Below, in pieces: positions 36,014 through 45,063 of a stretch of 64,000 nt of DNA. How positions within the stretch are numbered: position 1 is the first letter of the stretch; each line of letters begins with the position of its first letter. The translations under genes and the position numbers were made by a program. Below the pieces are notes generated by a model. The model was not told the DNA's origin and made no database searches. It worked only from the letters and a program-made list of their open reading frames with translations. This stretch comes from Planctomycetaceae bacterium (GTDB taxonomy: Bacteria; Planctomycetota; UBA1135; GCA-002686595), in the NCBI GenBank assembly GCA_016125265.1, contig WGMC01000023.1, positions 95,753-159,752 of the forward strand. Direction: 5' to 3'.

Positions 36014-37953
36014 GCGCTGCGCGCGCCGCTGTCTTTGTCGGTGGCGACCACCGTGCGGTTGCGGCCAAGTTGTTTCGCCCGGTAGACCGCCGCATCCGCA
36101 TCCCGCAGGAGTTGCTCGGGAGATGTGTCGGAGCGCCCACGCGACGCGAGGCCAATGCTGATCGTCACACGACCGCGGTAGGCACCATCCTCGATCCAGT
36201 TCGACTCGACGGCGGTGCGGATGCGCTCGGCCAGCCCGAGGGCGCCCTCGGGTGTCACGCCCGGGCACACGACCAGGAACTCTTCGCCGCCCATGCGCGC
36301 CGCGACGTCCATGCGCCTGGTGGACTGGCGCAGGACACGCGCGGTCGCGCGCAGCACGGCGTCGCCGGTTTCGTGCCCGTGTTCGTCGTTGACACGCTTG
36401 AAGTCGTCGATGTCGATCATCAGGACCGACAGGTCGAGTTGCAGTTCGTGCGCCCGCTGCCACTCGCGGCCGTAGGCGTCCATCGCGAACCGACGGTTGG
36501 GCAACTGGGTCAGGTAGTCCGTCTCCGCCGCTTCCTTCAATTGGCGGTTCATGCGCGCCTGCGTCGCGGCGTTGCGCACGTGGATGGCCCGGTCGCGCTC
36601 GGCCTGCTCCTGCAGTTGCACGAGACGCACACCGGCGCGCAAGCGGGCCAGGAGAAGGCGCGGCTTGAAGGGCTTCATCACGAAGTCGTCCACGCCGGCG
36701 TCAAACGCCTCGAGCACACGCTCTTCGTCCCCGTGCCCCGTAAGGAGCAGCACGTAGATTCGCCGCCCAAAGCGCGTGCGGCGCAGCGCGCGGCAGAAAT
36801 CGAGCCCGTCGATGTCGGGCATCGACCAGTCGGTGACGACGATTTGCGGGCGGAACTTGAGAGTCGCCGCCAGCGCCTCGCGCCCGTTGCGCGCCGCTTG
36901 CACCTCGTGCCCGGCATCGCGCAGCAGACGTGTGATCAGTTTGAGCGAAAACGGGTCGTCGTCGACGGCCAGGATGCGCACGGGAACGTCGTCTTCCGGC
37001 TCGACCTCGGCGGAGAGCAGTTCGCTGGCGCGGCGCTCCATGCGGCGCACTACGGAGACCGCGTCCGATGAAGTTTCCTCGACGATGCTGGGCAGTTCGA
37101 GCAGTTGGCTCCAGGTGGTGTACTCGGCCAGGAGTTGGTCGTACAACGTCTCGAACGACACCTGGCGCAGGCTGAGCCGCTGGCGCAGCGAGCGGCCCTC
37201 TTCCGCCAGTACCGCTGGCAGCTCGCGTTGCGCGTGCACTAGATCGGCAAGTACACGCGCGTCTCGCAGCACGTCGATGACCTCGCGCACACGCTCGTCG
37301 AGGGGCGAAAAATCCTCGCGCTCCTGGGGCTCCGCTGCACCCGCGGCCAGGGCGAAGCTGTCGGGTAGGCCCCAATCGCGCAGCATCGCCTCCGTGACCT
37401 CGGAGTGATCGATACCGAACACGTCGCACTCCGCTTGGCGCAAGTCGAGCCCCGTTTCGGTGCGCGCGCGGCCGAGCAGGCCGCTGTACTCCTCGGGGTG
37501 CACGGTGGCGAGCGCAAGCTCGCCCACGCGGGCCAAGAGCCCCAGGGTGAAAGCCTCGATGGGCACGGCGGTTCCGTAGGCGCGTGCCAACAACTGGCTG
37601 CCGAGGGCGCGTGCCAGGGAATGGGACCAAAACCCGGTGTAGTCGAATCCGGCGCAGGCGCCGCCCTTGGTGTTGCTGACCAGCGAGAATCCAAGCGCGA
37701 TGGCGGTCAGCGAGCGTTGACCGAGTCGCACCGCCGCGTCGCGCACGTTGTTGACCGCGCCGCCGGTGCCGGCGTGTGCCGAACTCGCCACCTTCAGCAC
37801 CCGACCCGTCAGAGCGGGGTCCGCGGAAAGCGCGTCGACGAGCTCCTCCAGCCGCACGTCCTCCTGCTGGGTGAGCGTGAGGATGCGCATGCCAACGCCG
37901 TTGGGCGAGGGCAGTTGGCCAGTGGCCTTGAGCTCTTCGAACTCTTTGCGCAT
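36010..37953 (-). CDS. HDOD, receiver, GGDEF protein: diguanylate cyclase
   Basis: 647 residues. Residues about 8-220 are an HDOD domain (VGMRILTLTQQEDVRLEELV, then NNVRDAAVRLGQRSLTAIAL), an HD-related regulatory module. About 325-445 is an intact receiver: ILAVDDDPFSLKLI, phospho-acceptor D375 in VVTDWSMPDIDG and lysine in FVMKPFK. About 490-645 is a GGDEF domain with GGEEF at 555-559 and an RxxD inhibitory I-site (RRMD) five residues before it, so c-di-GMP synthesis with product feedback is expected. Upstream and in the same direction is an HPt protein (37979-39838) that probably supplies the phosphate. ATG 37953 is 25 bp beyond the upstream stop and has no strong Shine-Dalgarno. Confidence 0.9.
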   Translation of the reverse strand: MRKEFEELKATGQLPSPNGVGMRILTLTQQEDVRLEELVDALSADPALTGRVLKVASSAHAGTGGAVNNVRDAAVRLGQRSLTAIALGFSLVSNTKGGACAGFDYTGFWSHSLARALGSQLLARAYGTAVPIEAFTLGLLARVGELALATVHPEEYSGLLGRARTETGLDLRQAECDVFGIDHSEVTEAMLRDWGLPDSFALAAGAAEPQEREDFSPLDERVREVIDVLRDARVLADLVHAQRELPAVLAEEGRSLRQRLSLRQVSFETLYDQLLAEYTTWSQLLELPSIVEETSSDAVSVVRRMERRASELLSAEVEPEDDVPVRILAVDDDPFSLKLITRLLRDAGHEVQAARNGREALAATLKFRPQIVVTDWSMPDIDGLDFCRALRRTRFGRRIYVLLLTGHGDEERVLEAFDAGVDDFVMKPFKPRLLLARLRAGVRLVQLQEQAERDRAIHVRNAATQARMNRQLKEAAETDYLTQLPNRRFAMDAYGREWQRAHELQLDLSVLMIDIDDFKRVNDEHGHETGDAVLRATARVLRQSTRRMDVAARMGGEEFLVVCPGVTPEGALGLAERIRTAVESNWIEDGAYRGRVTISIGLASRGRSDTSPEQLLRDADAAVYRAKQLGRNRTVVATDKDSGARSA

Positions 37954-37978
37954 GGTTCGGTAGGCGTGGAACTGGAGA

Positions 37979-39838
37979 TCAGGCGCGACCGATTTCGATT
38001 TCGAGGGCGCGCTGTACCTCGGCAAACGCCTGGCGCGAGCGCGCGACCAGACTCGCGATGCCTTCGAGGCGGCCCTGACGGCCGTTGGCCTCGATCTGCC
38101 GGCACAGCTCGGCCAGCGTCTTGGCGCCGAGGTTTCCGCAGCTCGACTTGAGCGAGTGGGCCACACGTTCGAGTTGCGCGCCATCGCCCGCAGCCAACGC
38201 CTCTTCCAGCGCGGCGACACGCGTCGGTGCATCCGACAGGAAGATGTCGACGAGCTCCTCGAGCAAGCCCGGTTCGCCGGGTTCGTCGAGTTCGCGCAGG
38301 CTGGCGATCACCTGGGGGTCCAGGACGTCGTGGGATTGTTGCTCCATGCTCGCTTCGCGGGTCGTGGGTTCGGAGTGAAGGATGCTGCGCGCGCAGTCCC
38401 GCGGCGCGCGGTGTTCGACGATCTCGTCCCGCGGCCACGCGCCGGGACTTCCTTCGCGGAGCCACAGCACACACCTCGGACGGTTCGTTGGATGCGATTC
38501 CAGTTGCCGTTGCAGGTCCTCGGGTCGGAATCCCTCGAGTTCCGCACTGTAAATCAGGATTTCGAACCCGCCACGGTTCAGCTCGCGGACCAGGCCGTCG
38601 CCATCGTCCGCCTGCACGACGTCCCAACCGGCGGCGGTGAGGTGCGCGGCGAGCTCGGCCAGCTCGAGGAGGTGGCCGTGGCCCACCAGCACCCGGCGCA
38701 GGGTCCGGCTGCGGACCGGCCGCGGCGCGGGGAGCGCCGCCTTGGGCGTCGCCGGCTGGCGGGCCGGGCCGGGCGCCAGGAGGCGCAGGGCGCCCGAAAG
38801 CCGGCGTCGGTCCAGGGGCCGTGTCAGCCAGAGGTCGGCGCCGAGGGCCGCAAAGCGGGCCGGGTCCGGCCCGCCCGTCCCAGCCCCCAGCCAGAGGGTG
38901 GCCGGGGCCGGCGCGCCCGCCGCCGCCACCTGGCGCAGAAGCGTCCGCGCGCCCTCCCAGCGCTCTTCGTCCACAGCCAGCACGGCCAGTTCCGCAAGGG
39001 ACCAGGCCGCAAGACTCTCCTCGTCGCAAAGGACACGGGGGCTCGCGCCGATGGCTGCGAGCATCGCCGCCGTCGACGCCGCCGAACGATCGTCGGCACC
39101 GAGCACGCCGACCTCCAGGCCCACGTTGGACGCGCCGACGATCGATTCGTCCGCGCTCGCAGTACACCCGCGGAGCTTCAGCGATTGGCGGGTTCCGTCG
39201 CGTTCCAAACCCGCGCCCAGGAGTCCGAGGCGTCCGTCGAACAGCGCCGCCAGCAGCGCGCGCCGACCGCGGCGATGGACACGCGCGCGGGTCGCGGCAC
39301 CGCCGTCGAAGACAAAACGCAGGCCGCCCTGGTCCGCGGATTCGACGCGCAACTCGAGCCGCCCCGGAGGCGCACCATCGAGGGCTTCGTCCAAGAGCTG
39401 GCGCAGGACCGAACCCAACGCCTCCACGCGCGTGTGGAGCCGCAAAGCTCCGGCCGGAGGCACCACCGCCAACTCCACACCGCGCGTCCAGGCCGTCGGC
39501 GCGACGGACACCGCGAGGTTTTCCAGCAGCTCGATCGCGTCCACCTCACCCGGAGCTTCCGGCGCGCGGCCGGTGTGGAGCTGCACGAGCTGGGAGTACT
39601 CCGCCAAGCTGGCTTCGAGGCTGGCCACCGTGCCCTTCAGCGTCGCGAGCTCGGCCGCCGTCTCCCGCGGCAACTCCGCGCGCCCGAGCCGGTCCATGGT
39701 CGTGCCCAGCCCGCGGGCGGCGGACAGCAAGTCCCGCTCGATCGCGGTCCACACCTCGGCGAGGCCCGGACCGGTCGCGGAGCGGCGCTCGGGGCACGGC
39801 GCGGCAGCGTCGGGGGAAAGGGAGAAGGGGCGGTCCAT
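37979..39838 (-). CDS. HPt-domain phosphorelay protein with degenerate kinase and receiver modules
   Basis: 619 residues. The N-terminal 250 look like a histidine-kinase core that has lost its function. In the ATPase-like part, the N box reads LRQLLDEALDGAPPG instead of LxNLLxNAxK and no DxGxG box remains. No H-box histidine is found. Two receiver-like segments follow (about 260-375 and 395-490), both without the acceptor Asp (LIYSAELEG) or lysine. The C-terminal 120 residues are an intact HPt domain with H561 in VAHSLKSSCGNLGA. The chain therefore probably relays phosphate, or scaffolds, rather than autophosphorylating. An internal ATG at MEQQSHDVLD could also produce a separate HPt protein. 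ATG 39838 is one of two close starts (other at 39862). It is paired with the cyclase gene downstream. Confidence 0.78.
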   Translation of the reverse strand: MDRPFSLSPDAAAPCPERRSATGPGLAEVWTAIERDLLSAARGLGTTMDRLGRAELPRETAAELATLKGTVASLEASLAEYSQLVQLHTGRAPEAPGEVDAIELLENLAVSVAPTAWTRGVELAVVPPAGALRLHTRVEALGSVLRQLLDEALDGAPPGRLELRVESADQGGLRFVFDGGAATRARVHRRGRRALLAALFDGRLGLLGAGLERDGTRQSLKLRGCTASADESIVGASNVGLEVGVLGADDRSAASTAAMLAAIGASPRVLCDEESLAAWSLAELAVLAVDEERWEGARTLLRQVAAAGAPAPATLWLGAGTGGPDPARFAALGADLWLTRPLDRRRLSGALRLLAPGPARQPATPKAALPAPRPVRSRTLRRVLVGHGHLLELAELAAHLTAAGWDVVQADDGDGLVRELNRGGFEILIYSAELEGFRPEDLQRQLESHPTNRPRCVLWLREGSPGAWPRDEIVEHRAPRDCARSILHSEPTTREASMEQQSHDVLDPQVIASLRELDEPGEPGLLEELVDIFLSDAPTRVAALEEALAAGDGAQLERVAHSLKSSCGNLGAKTLAELCRQIEANGRQGRLEGIASLVARSRQAFAEVQRALEIEIGRA

Positions 39839-39926
39839 GGCGCGAGCTCGGCCCGACACCATCGACCGGGAGCCCGGGTGGACACGAGTGCCGGACGGGG
39901 ATTCCGCCCGCGGAGCCCCCCGTCCC

Positions 39927-40568
39927 TCAACCGGTTCCGTACCCGAACCTGTCGATAAATGCCCCCACCAACGCAGATTCGAGGAGCGGGTCCTCGGCGG
40001 GCGGCGCCGCGTGGTCGACCACGCGGGTCATCCGGGTCGCGTCCAGCCCGCAGGGCCGAAAACGCAGGAAGTCCGACAGGTCGTTCCGCACGTTCAGGGC
40101 CAGGCCGTGCCACGTGACCCAGCGGCGCACGGCGACCCCGAGCGAACAGACCTTCTGTTCCCCGAGCCACACCCCGGTCAGGCCCTCCACACGCCGCCCC
40201 TCGAGCCCCAGGGTGCCGAGGGCATCGATCACCACCTGCTCGAGGTCCCGAAGGTACTGGTGCAGGTCCCGGCGCCCCTCGGGCAGGTGCCGGATGGGGT
40301 AGAGCACGATTTGCCCCGGCCCGTGCCACGTGGCCTGGCCGCCGCGTTCGGTTGCGACCGTGGGCAGGCCGGCGGGCAGGGCCTCGTCCTCGGCGCTGCG
40401 GCGACCCTGCGTGACGATGGACTCGTGCTCGGTGGTCAGCAGTTGGTCCGGGATCTCGTCCCTCGCGCGGGCCGCGACCAACTCCACCTGGAGCCGGTGC
40501 ACGTCCCCGTAGACGGTGCGCCCGAGCCGGCGCACCTCGAGGGGCGGGCTGGCCCCGGCCGCGCTCAC
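39927..40568 (-). CDS. lipB: Octanoyltransferase LipB
   Basis: 213 residues. LipB transfers octanoyl from acyl carrier protein to the lipoyl domains of 2-oxoacid dehydrogenases and GcvH, the first step of lipoate synthesis. Diagnostic segments: TERGGQATWHGPGQIVLYPI, then GVWLGEQKVCSLGVAVRRWV with active-site K139, WVTWHGLALNV and FLRFRPCGLDA with nucleophile C173, close to K142/C176 in Mycobacterium. The start is GTG 40568, whose GTGA overlaps the stop of lpdA (40565), so the two are translationally coupled. The partner lipA and the lipoyl-bearing E2 lie in the operon at 43.9-50 kb, so the route is complete in this window. Confidence 0.95.
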   Translation of the reverse strand: MSAAGASPPLEVRRLGRTVYGDVHRLQVELVAARARDEIPDQLLTTEHESIVTQGRRSAEDEALPAGLPTVATERGGQATWHGPGQIVLYPIRHLPEGRRDLHQYLRDLEQVVIDALGTLGLEGRRVEGLTGVWLGEQKVCSLGVAVRRWVTWHGLALNVRNDLSDFLRFRPCGLDATRMTRVVDHAAPPAEDPLLESALVGAFIDRFGYGTG

Positions 40569-41989
40569 TTGGCCCCGGGCTTCTGGAAGATGTGGACCGC
40601 CATGCCGTGCACGGCTTCCGCGGCTTCCATCATCGCCTCGGGCAGGGTCGGGTGCGCGTGGATCGTGCGCGCCAGGTCCTCGGACGTCGCGTGCATCTCG
40701 ATGGCCAGCGCGGCCTCGGCGACCAGCTCCGTCACTTCCGGTCCAACCATGTGCACACCGAGCACTTCGTCGGTCTCCGCGTCGGCGACGACCTTCACGA
40801 AACCCTCGGTCTCCATCAGGCTCATGGCGCGGCCCGATGCGGCAAATGGGAACTTGCCGACCTTGACCTTGTGGCCCGCCGCCGCGGCCTGCTCCTCGAG
40901 CAAACCGACCGACGCCATCTCGGGCGCCGTGAAGATCACCGCGGGTACACAGCGGGAGTCGTACTCCTCGTTCTGGCCGGCGATGACCGCCGCGGCGACG
41001 AGTCCCTCCTTGCTGCCCTTGTGGGCCAGCATGGGCTGGCCCGCGATGTCGCCGATCGCATAGATCCCGGCGACCTTCGTGCGCATCTTCTTGTCGATTT
41101 CGAGGAAACCCTGCTTCGTGGTCGCAAGGCCGACGTTCTCGAGGCCGAGGCCCGCGCTGTAGGGCTTGCGCCCCACGGTGCAGAGGATCTGGTCGCAATC
41201 GAGGAAACGCTCCTTGCCTTCGACTTCGATGCGCACGCGTTTTTCGCCGCCCTTCACCTCGTAACCCTTCGCGAAGGCCTTGGTGATGAGCTCGATCCCG
41301 AGCTTCTTCATGGAGCGCTCGATCACGGCCACACATTCCTTGTCCTGGCCGGGGAGCGCGCCGTCCGTCGCTTCCACGACCGTGACCTTGCTGCCGAGCT
41401 TCTTGTACAGGATGCCGAGTTCGAGGCCGATGTAACCGCCGCCGATCACGACCAGGTGCTTCGGCAGTTGTTTCGGCGCCAGCGCCTCGGTCGAACTCCA
41501 CACGTGGTTGCCGTCGAAGTCGAAACCGGGGATCGCAAGGGGCACCGAGCCCGTGGCGATCACGATCGAGTCGGCTTCGAGGTCGCGTTTGCCCTCCTTG
41601 GTGGCCACACGCACCTTGCCCTTGCCGGTGATGGTCGCGGTGCCCATCACGACCTCGACCTTGTGGTTCTTCAGCAACCCGCCGACGCCGCCCGTCAGCT
41701 TGCCCACGATGCCAGCCTTCCAGGCGATGAGTTTCTCCAGTTCGAGCTTCACGCCGGTGACCGTGATGCCCATGGTCGACACGTGGCCGACCTTGTCGAG
41801 GAACGCGCCGGCCGCGATCAACGCCTTCGACGGAATGCAGCCCACGTTGAGGCACGTGCCACCGAGGAACTCCTTCTCGACCACCGTGACCTTCTGCCCG
41901 AGCTGCGCCAGTCGGATGGCACACACGTACCCGGCGGGGCCGGCACCGAGGACGATCACGTGTTGGGAAGATTGGGTGGCTTGGGCCAT
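40565..41989 (-). CDS. lpdA: Dihydrolipoyl dehydrogenase (E3)
   Basis: 474 residues. It reoxidises dihydrolipoyl groups of E2 and H-protein, passing electrons through FAD to NAD+. FAD motif VIVLGAGPAGYVCAI (G15-x-G17-x2-G20), redox disulfide C46/C51 in GGTCLNVGCIPSKAL, NAD motif VVIGGGYIGLELG, second FAD motif YAIGDIAGQPMLAHKG and the C-terminal HAHPTLPEAMMEA with the catalytic His-Glu pair of the partner subunit are all present. Start ATG 41989 is chosen because GGAG lies 5 nt before it; the longer frame adds 18 residues with no support. It is the first gene of an lpdA-lipB unit and supplies E3 to the oxoacid dehydrogenase encoded at 43.9-49 kb. Confidence 0.96.
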   Translation of the reverse strand: MAQATQSSQHVIVLGAGPAGYVCAIRLAQLGQKVTVVEKEFLGGTCLNVGCIPSKALIAAGAFLDKVGHVSTMGITVTGVKLELEKLIAWKAGIVGKLTGGVGGLLKNHKVEVVMGTATITGKGKVRVATKEGKRDLEADSIVIATGSVPLAIPGFDFDGNHVWSSTEALAPKQLPKHLVVIGGGYIGLELGILYKKLGSKVTVVEATDGALPGQDKECVAVIERSMKKLGIELITKAFAKGYEVKGGEKRVRIEVEGKERFLDCDQILCTVGRKPYSAGLGLENVGLATTKQGFLEIDKKMRTKVAGIYAIGDIAGQPMLAHKGSKEGLVAAAVIAGQNEEYDSRCVPAVIFTAPEMASVGLLEEQAAAAGHKVKVGKFPFAASGRAMSLMETEGFVKVVADAETDEVLGVHMVGPEVTELVAEAALAIEMHATSEDLARTIHAHPTLPEAMMEAAEAVHGMAVHIFQKPGAK

Positions 41990-42211
41990 CTGGGCTCCGA
42001 AGGAGGAAACGACTGGGGAAACGGACGCGGCCAAGCGGTGCACGGCTTGCCCCCGGGGTGCGGGGATGGCGCCGCGGGCCTCTCGGCGTAGAGGGCGGGC
42101 AGTTTACCCAGCGGACCCGGGCGCCGCGAACCCACAAAAGTCGGCCTCCACATGGGGTCCAAGGTGCAAGGCCGCCAGGCCAACGAACCTTCTTGCCCCC
42201 CCATTCTGCGC

Positions 42212-42952
42212 CTAGGGCGCGGCCTTCGGCGCCAGATCGAGGAACGTGTGGATGGCCATGGAAACACCCATCGCGAGGCCAAAGCTCAAGAGCGTCCCGA
42301 TCAGCACGTACTCGGTCCGCCGCCGATCGCCCGTGTCCTTCAGTTCACCGAACCGAAAGACACTTTTGGCCGCGATCAAGAAGCCAACCGCGGGCAGGTT
42401 GTTGGTCAGAACGAAGAGCAAGATGAGCTGGCGCTCGATGAGTCCGATCCACTTGCCCGCTTCCCTGAGACTCGTCGCGTCCCCGACCTCGGGTGCTGAC
42501 CATCGAGACATGAACGCCGCGATCAGAAAACTGGTGGGACGGGAAAGCACGAGTGCACCGGCGACGATGGCCAGGGCATGGCGGGTCGGCGCGACGGTTT
42601 CGAGCGGCGCAAAACCGCGCAGAACGCCCACGTGGTCTGCGATGGCCACAAGCACCAGCGCGTGCAGCAACTGGTCCACGACGAACCAGGTGGCCGTCTG
42701 GCCTGCGCGGCCCGCCATGGCCTTCACGACGTCGATGGCCACATGCGTCGCGCCCACGGTCAGGGCCAGACCCAACAGCGCAGACTCCCCCAGCGCAGCC
42801 CATGCAAGCGCGGTGTGCACGGCACCATGTACGTACAGCCAGCGCGAACGCCACAGCCTGCGGCGGCGGTCGACCAACCAATAGCGTGGCTGGAGGAAAA
42901 AATCGGCCAGGGTGTGGGCAATCACCAGCCGCAGCAGCAGTTCGGCGTCCAA
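42212..42952 (-). CDS. DUF3307 membrane protein
   Basis: 246 residues with about seven membrane spans. The opening LRLVIAHTLADFFLQPRYWL, with the conserved AHxLxDFxLQ, and the later VGATHVAIDVVKA and WFVVDQLLHALVLVAIA segments are the DUF3307 hallmarks. Function is unknown. In many bacteria it neighbours a SatD-like gene, as here: the next gene upstream ends at the base adjacent to this start (42953/42952), indicating one operon and probably one function. The operator candidates at 43698-43745 would control both. A 222-bp gap downstream (41990-42211) has no gene. Confidence 0.88.
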   Translation of the reverse strand: MDAELLLRLVIAHTLADFFLQPRYWLVDRRRRLWRSRWLYVHGAVHTALAWAALGESALLGLALTVGATHVAIDVVKAMAGRAGQTATWFVVDQLLHALVLVAIADHVGVLRGFAPLETVAPTRHALAIVAGALVLSRPTSFLIAAFMSRWSAPEVGDATSLREAGKWIGLIERQLILLFVLTNNLPAVGFLIAAKSVFRFGELKDTGDRRRTEYVLIGTLLSFGLAMGVSMAIHTFLDLAPKAAP

Positions 42953-43648
42953 CTACGCACCTCGAGCGACACGCTCTTCGAACTGCTGGAGGAGTTCCAA
43001 CACCTTGTCGAGCCGCGCCACCTTGCGCCGCTGCGAGATGGCCGGCTGGGTCACACCGAGTCGCTCCGCCAACTCGCTCTGTCGCATCGTCGGCTCGCGC
43101 AGCGTCCAGGCGGCCAGCTCCGCCGAAGGTGCGCGCCACTCCGCGACGAGCATGTCCACGAAACTGACGATCGGCGCCAGATCCCGTGCCAGGTCGTCGT
43201 CGACCGCGTCCACCGCGAGTCGCTGGTCGTTGCCGTCCGTGTGCAAACGGTCCAGCGCGCGCCCCGAGAGTTCAGCGGCGGAACCCGTAGACGAACCGAT
43301 CCCGTCCGCCTGAAACTCCAGGTCCCCTAAGCCGATCGCTATCCGAGCGTCCAGTCGCTGTGCCAACCCCGGCCCCAAGCCAGGGAGGGACCGCAGACGG
43401 GCTCGCACGAATACGGCAACGGACAGCGCCATGCCGGGGTTGACGCCCCCTTGGAACGCGTCTCCCCGGTGGATTTCGAACGCGTACAACCCACGGTGAG
43501 CGGCGCCGACATCCGGCCGAAGTGCCTCGAACGCCGACTTGAGGATCCGGGGTAGGGAGCTCCGATCCGGCATCTTGGTCGATGCCACCACGTCTCCCGT
43601 GAGAACGGCATACTTCGGCCCTGCGAAAAACGGCGTTGGGTTCGGCAT
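42953..43648 (-). CDS. SatD family protein with C-terminal HTH
   Basis: 231 residues. KYAVLTGDVVASTKM at the N-terminus and ALYAFEIHRGDAFQGGV-like middle segments (actual text GLYAFEIHRGDAFQGG) match SatD family proteins. The C-terminal 60 residues contain a helix-turn-helix, SELAERLGVTQPAISQRRKV. The protein may therefore sense something with its first domain and bind DNA with the second. Start ATG 43648 has GAGGA 8-9 nt upstream; a GTG seven codons earlier is possible. It is co-transcribed with the DUF3307 gene. Two identical-core palindromes just upstream suggest autoregulation. Family role is poorly known; SatD was first named in acid-stress loci of Streptococcus. Confidence 0.85.
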   Translation of the reverse strand: MPNPTPFFAGPKYAVLTGDVVASTKMPDRSSLPRILKSAFEALRPDVGAAHRGLYAFEIHRGDAFQGGVNPGMALSVAVFVRARLRSLPGLGPGLAQRLDARIAIGLGDLEFQADGIGSSTGSAAELSGRALDRLHTDGNDQRLAVDAVDDDLARDLAPIVSFVDMLVAEWRAPSAELAAWTLREPTMRQSELAERLGVTQPAISQRRKVARLDKVLELLQQFEERVARGA

Positions 43649-43697
43649 GGCTTTTTTCCTCGGACCCACATGCCAGCACGAGGTTGCGCCGAGCTCG

Positions 43698-43745
43698 TAT
43701 AAGCCCTATAGCTTATATTCGACCACAATAAGCCCTTGAGCTTAT
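43698..43745 (-). promoter_or_regulatory. Two twin palindromic operator candidates upstream of the SatD/DUF3307 operon
   Basis: ATAAGC-N6-GCTTAT occurs twice, at 43699-43716 (arms 7 bp when TATAAGC is counted) and 43728-43745, with centres 29 bp apart and both spacers 6 nt. Both copies also continue as AGCTTATATTC. This AT-rich block stands out in GC-rich DNA and lies 50-97 bp upstream of ATG 43648, where a promoter is expected. Likely binding sites for the HTH domain of the SatD-like protein. Confidence 0.7.
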
Positions 43746-43899
43746 ATTCTCTGGGGCGCGGTTCGGCACAAGACCACACTGCGGACGGAGTTCCGACCCA
43801 AGCCGGAGCTCGAGGGGCAGCACGAGGCCACCTTGCATACAATACATGTACGTGGTCCGCCGCACGCGGCAGGCACAAAGCGAGGGGAACGGGCGCGGA

Positions 43900-45051
43900 T
43901 CAGAGGGGGAACGCGCCGTCGCCGGGCTGGGCTTGGCCCAGGCGCTCGGCGATGCGGTGGAAGTCGTTGTACTGCTTTCGGAGGTGCAGCGGGACTTCCG
44001 CGTAGACGTCTTCCACCAGAGAGCGCAGGGGCATCGGTGCCGCGGCCTCCTGCACGTGGATCTCCGCGTCGATCGTGCGGTTGTGTTCGGCCTCGAGGCG
44101 CTCGGCCGCTGCCCCATCGAGCCAACCCTTCTGGTCGAGGAAGCGCGCAAAACGCGGCAGCGGATCGCGGCCGGTCCAGAGGTCCACTTCCTTTTGGTCG
44201 CGGTACTTCGTCGGGTCGTCGCTGCTCGAGTGGCCCATCATGCGGTAGGTCACGAGTTCGAGTAGAGCCGGCCCCGCGCCCGAGCGCGCGCGTTCGATGA
44301 GCGCGGTCAACGCCTCGTGCACGGCGATCGGATCGTTGCCGTCGACCTGATGGCCCGGCATGCCGTAGGCGAGCGCCTTCTGGGCGTAAGAGCCCGACGC
44401 CGTTTGGGCGCGCGCCGGCACCGAGATCGCCCAGCCGTTGTTCACACACACGAACACACACGGCGACTTCCACACGGCGGCGAAGTTCATGCCGCTGTGG
44501 AAGCCGTTCGAACTGGTCGCGCCGTCGCCGAAGAAGATCGTGTGCACTTCCTTCAGACCGCGCAGCTTGGCCGCGTGGGCCGCGCCGACGCCGTGGGGTA
44601 TCTGCGTCCCGATCACACTGGACCAACTCGGGTAGTGGCTGCCCTTGTGCTGGAAGTGGTTGCACATCTGGCGGCCCTTCGCGGTGTCGAGGCTGTTGCA
44701 GTACATCTGCGCGATGTACTCAGACAGCGGCAGCCCGCGCAGCAGCGCGGCGCCGCCCTCGCGCAGGCCCGACCAGAGCCAATCGTCGGACGAGATCGCC
44801 CGGGCAGCGCCCACGAGCACCGCCTCGGAACCCAGCATCGAACCCACGAACCCGATGCGCCCCGCGCGCTGCAACTTGAGCATGCGCTCGTCCACGCAGC
44901 GCAGGTAGCGCATCGACGAATAGAGGTCGATGAACCACTCCTTCGGCCGATCGGGCAGATCCGCGATGGGCGCTCCCTCCCAGGTGAGGTAGCGCTCGCG
45001 GATCTGTGCTGCGGCTTTGGCGGCGGTGCTGGCCATGGTCGGGGAAGCCAT
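43900..45051 (-). CDS. 2-oxoacid dehydrogenase E1 alpha subunit, second copy (PDH/BCKDH type)
   Basis: 383 residues. A thiamine-pyrophosphate binding motif is complete: FFGDGATSSNGFHSGMNFAA, then VCVNNGWAIS. The loop RMMGHSSSDDPTKYR resembles the phosphorylation-loop region of branched-chain and pyruvate E1 alpha. It differs from the first copy (47825-48943) mainly at the N-terminal 60 residues and in the substrate region (NHFQHKGSHYPSWSSVIGTQ). Both copies end in GDGAFPL, so they arose by duplication. It is last in a leftward operon, 12 bp after the E2 gene. It decarboxylates a 2-oxoacid together with E1 beta; the substrate (pyruvate, branched-chain or other) cannot be decided. Confidence 0.9.
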   Translation of the reverse strand: MASPTMASTAAKAAAQIRERYLTWEGAPIADLPDRPKEWFIDLYSSMRYLRCVDERMLKLQRAGRIGFVGSMLGSEAVLVGAARAISSDDWLWSGLREGGAALLRGLPLSEYIAQMYCNSLDTAKGRQMCNHFQHKGSHYPSWSSVIGTQIPHGVGAAHAAKLRGLKEVHTIFFGDGATSSNGFHSGMNFAAVWKSPCVFVCVNNGWAISVPARAQTASGSYAQKALAYGMPGHQVDGNDPIAVHEALTALIERARSGAGPALLELVTYRMMGHSSSDDPTKYRDQKEVDLWTGRDPLPRFARFLDQKGWLDGAAAERLEAEHNRTIDAEIHVQEAAAPMPLRSLVEDVYAEVPLHLRKQYNDFHRIAERLGQAQPGDGAFPL

Positions 45052-45063
45052 CGGGAAGCGGGA

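Noticed and set aside
40569..42137. Long N-terminal extension of the lipB frame
   Set aside because: It is an antiparallel-like shadow of lpdA; LipB homology starts at GTG 40568.
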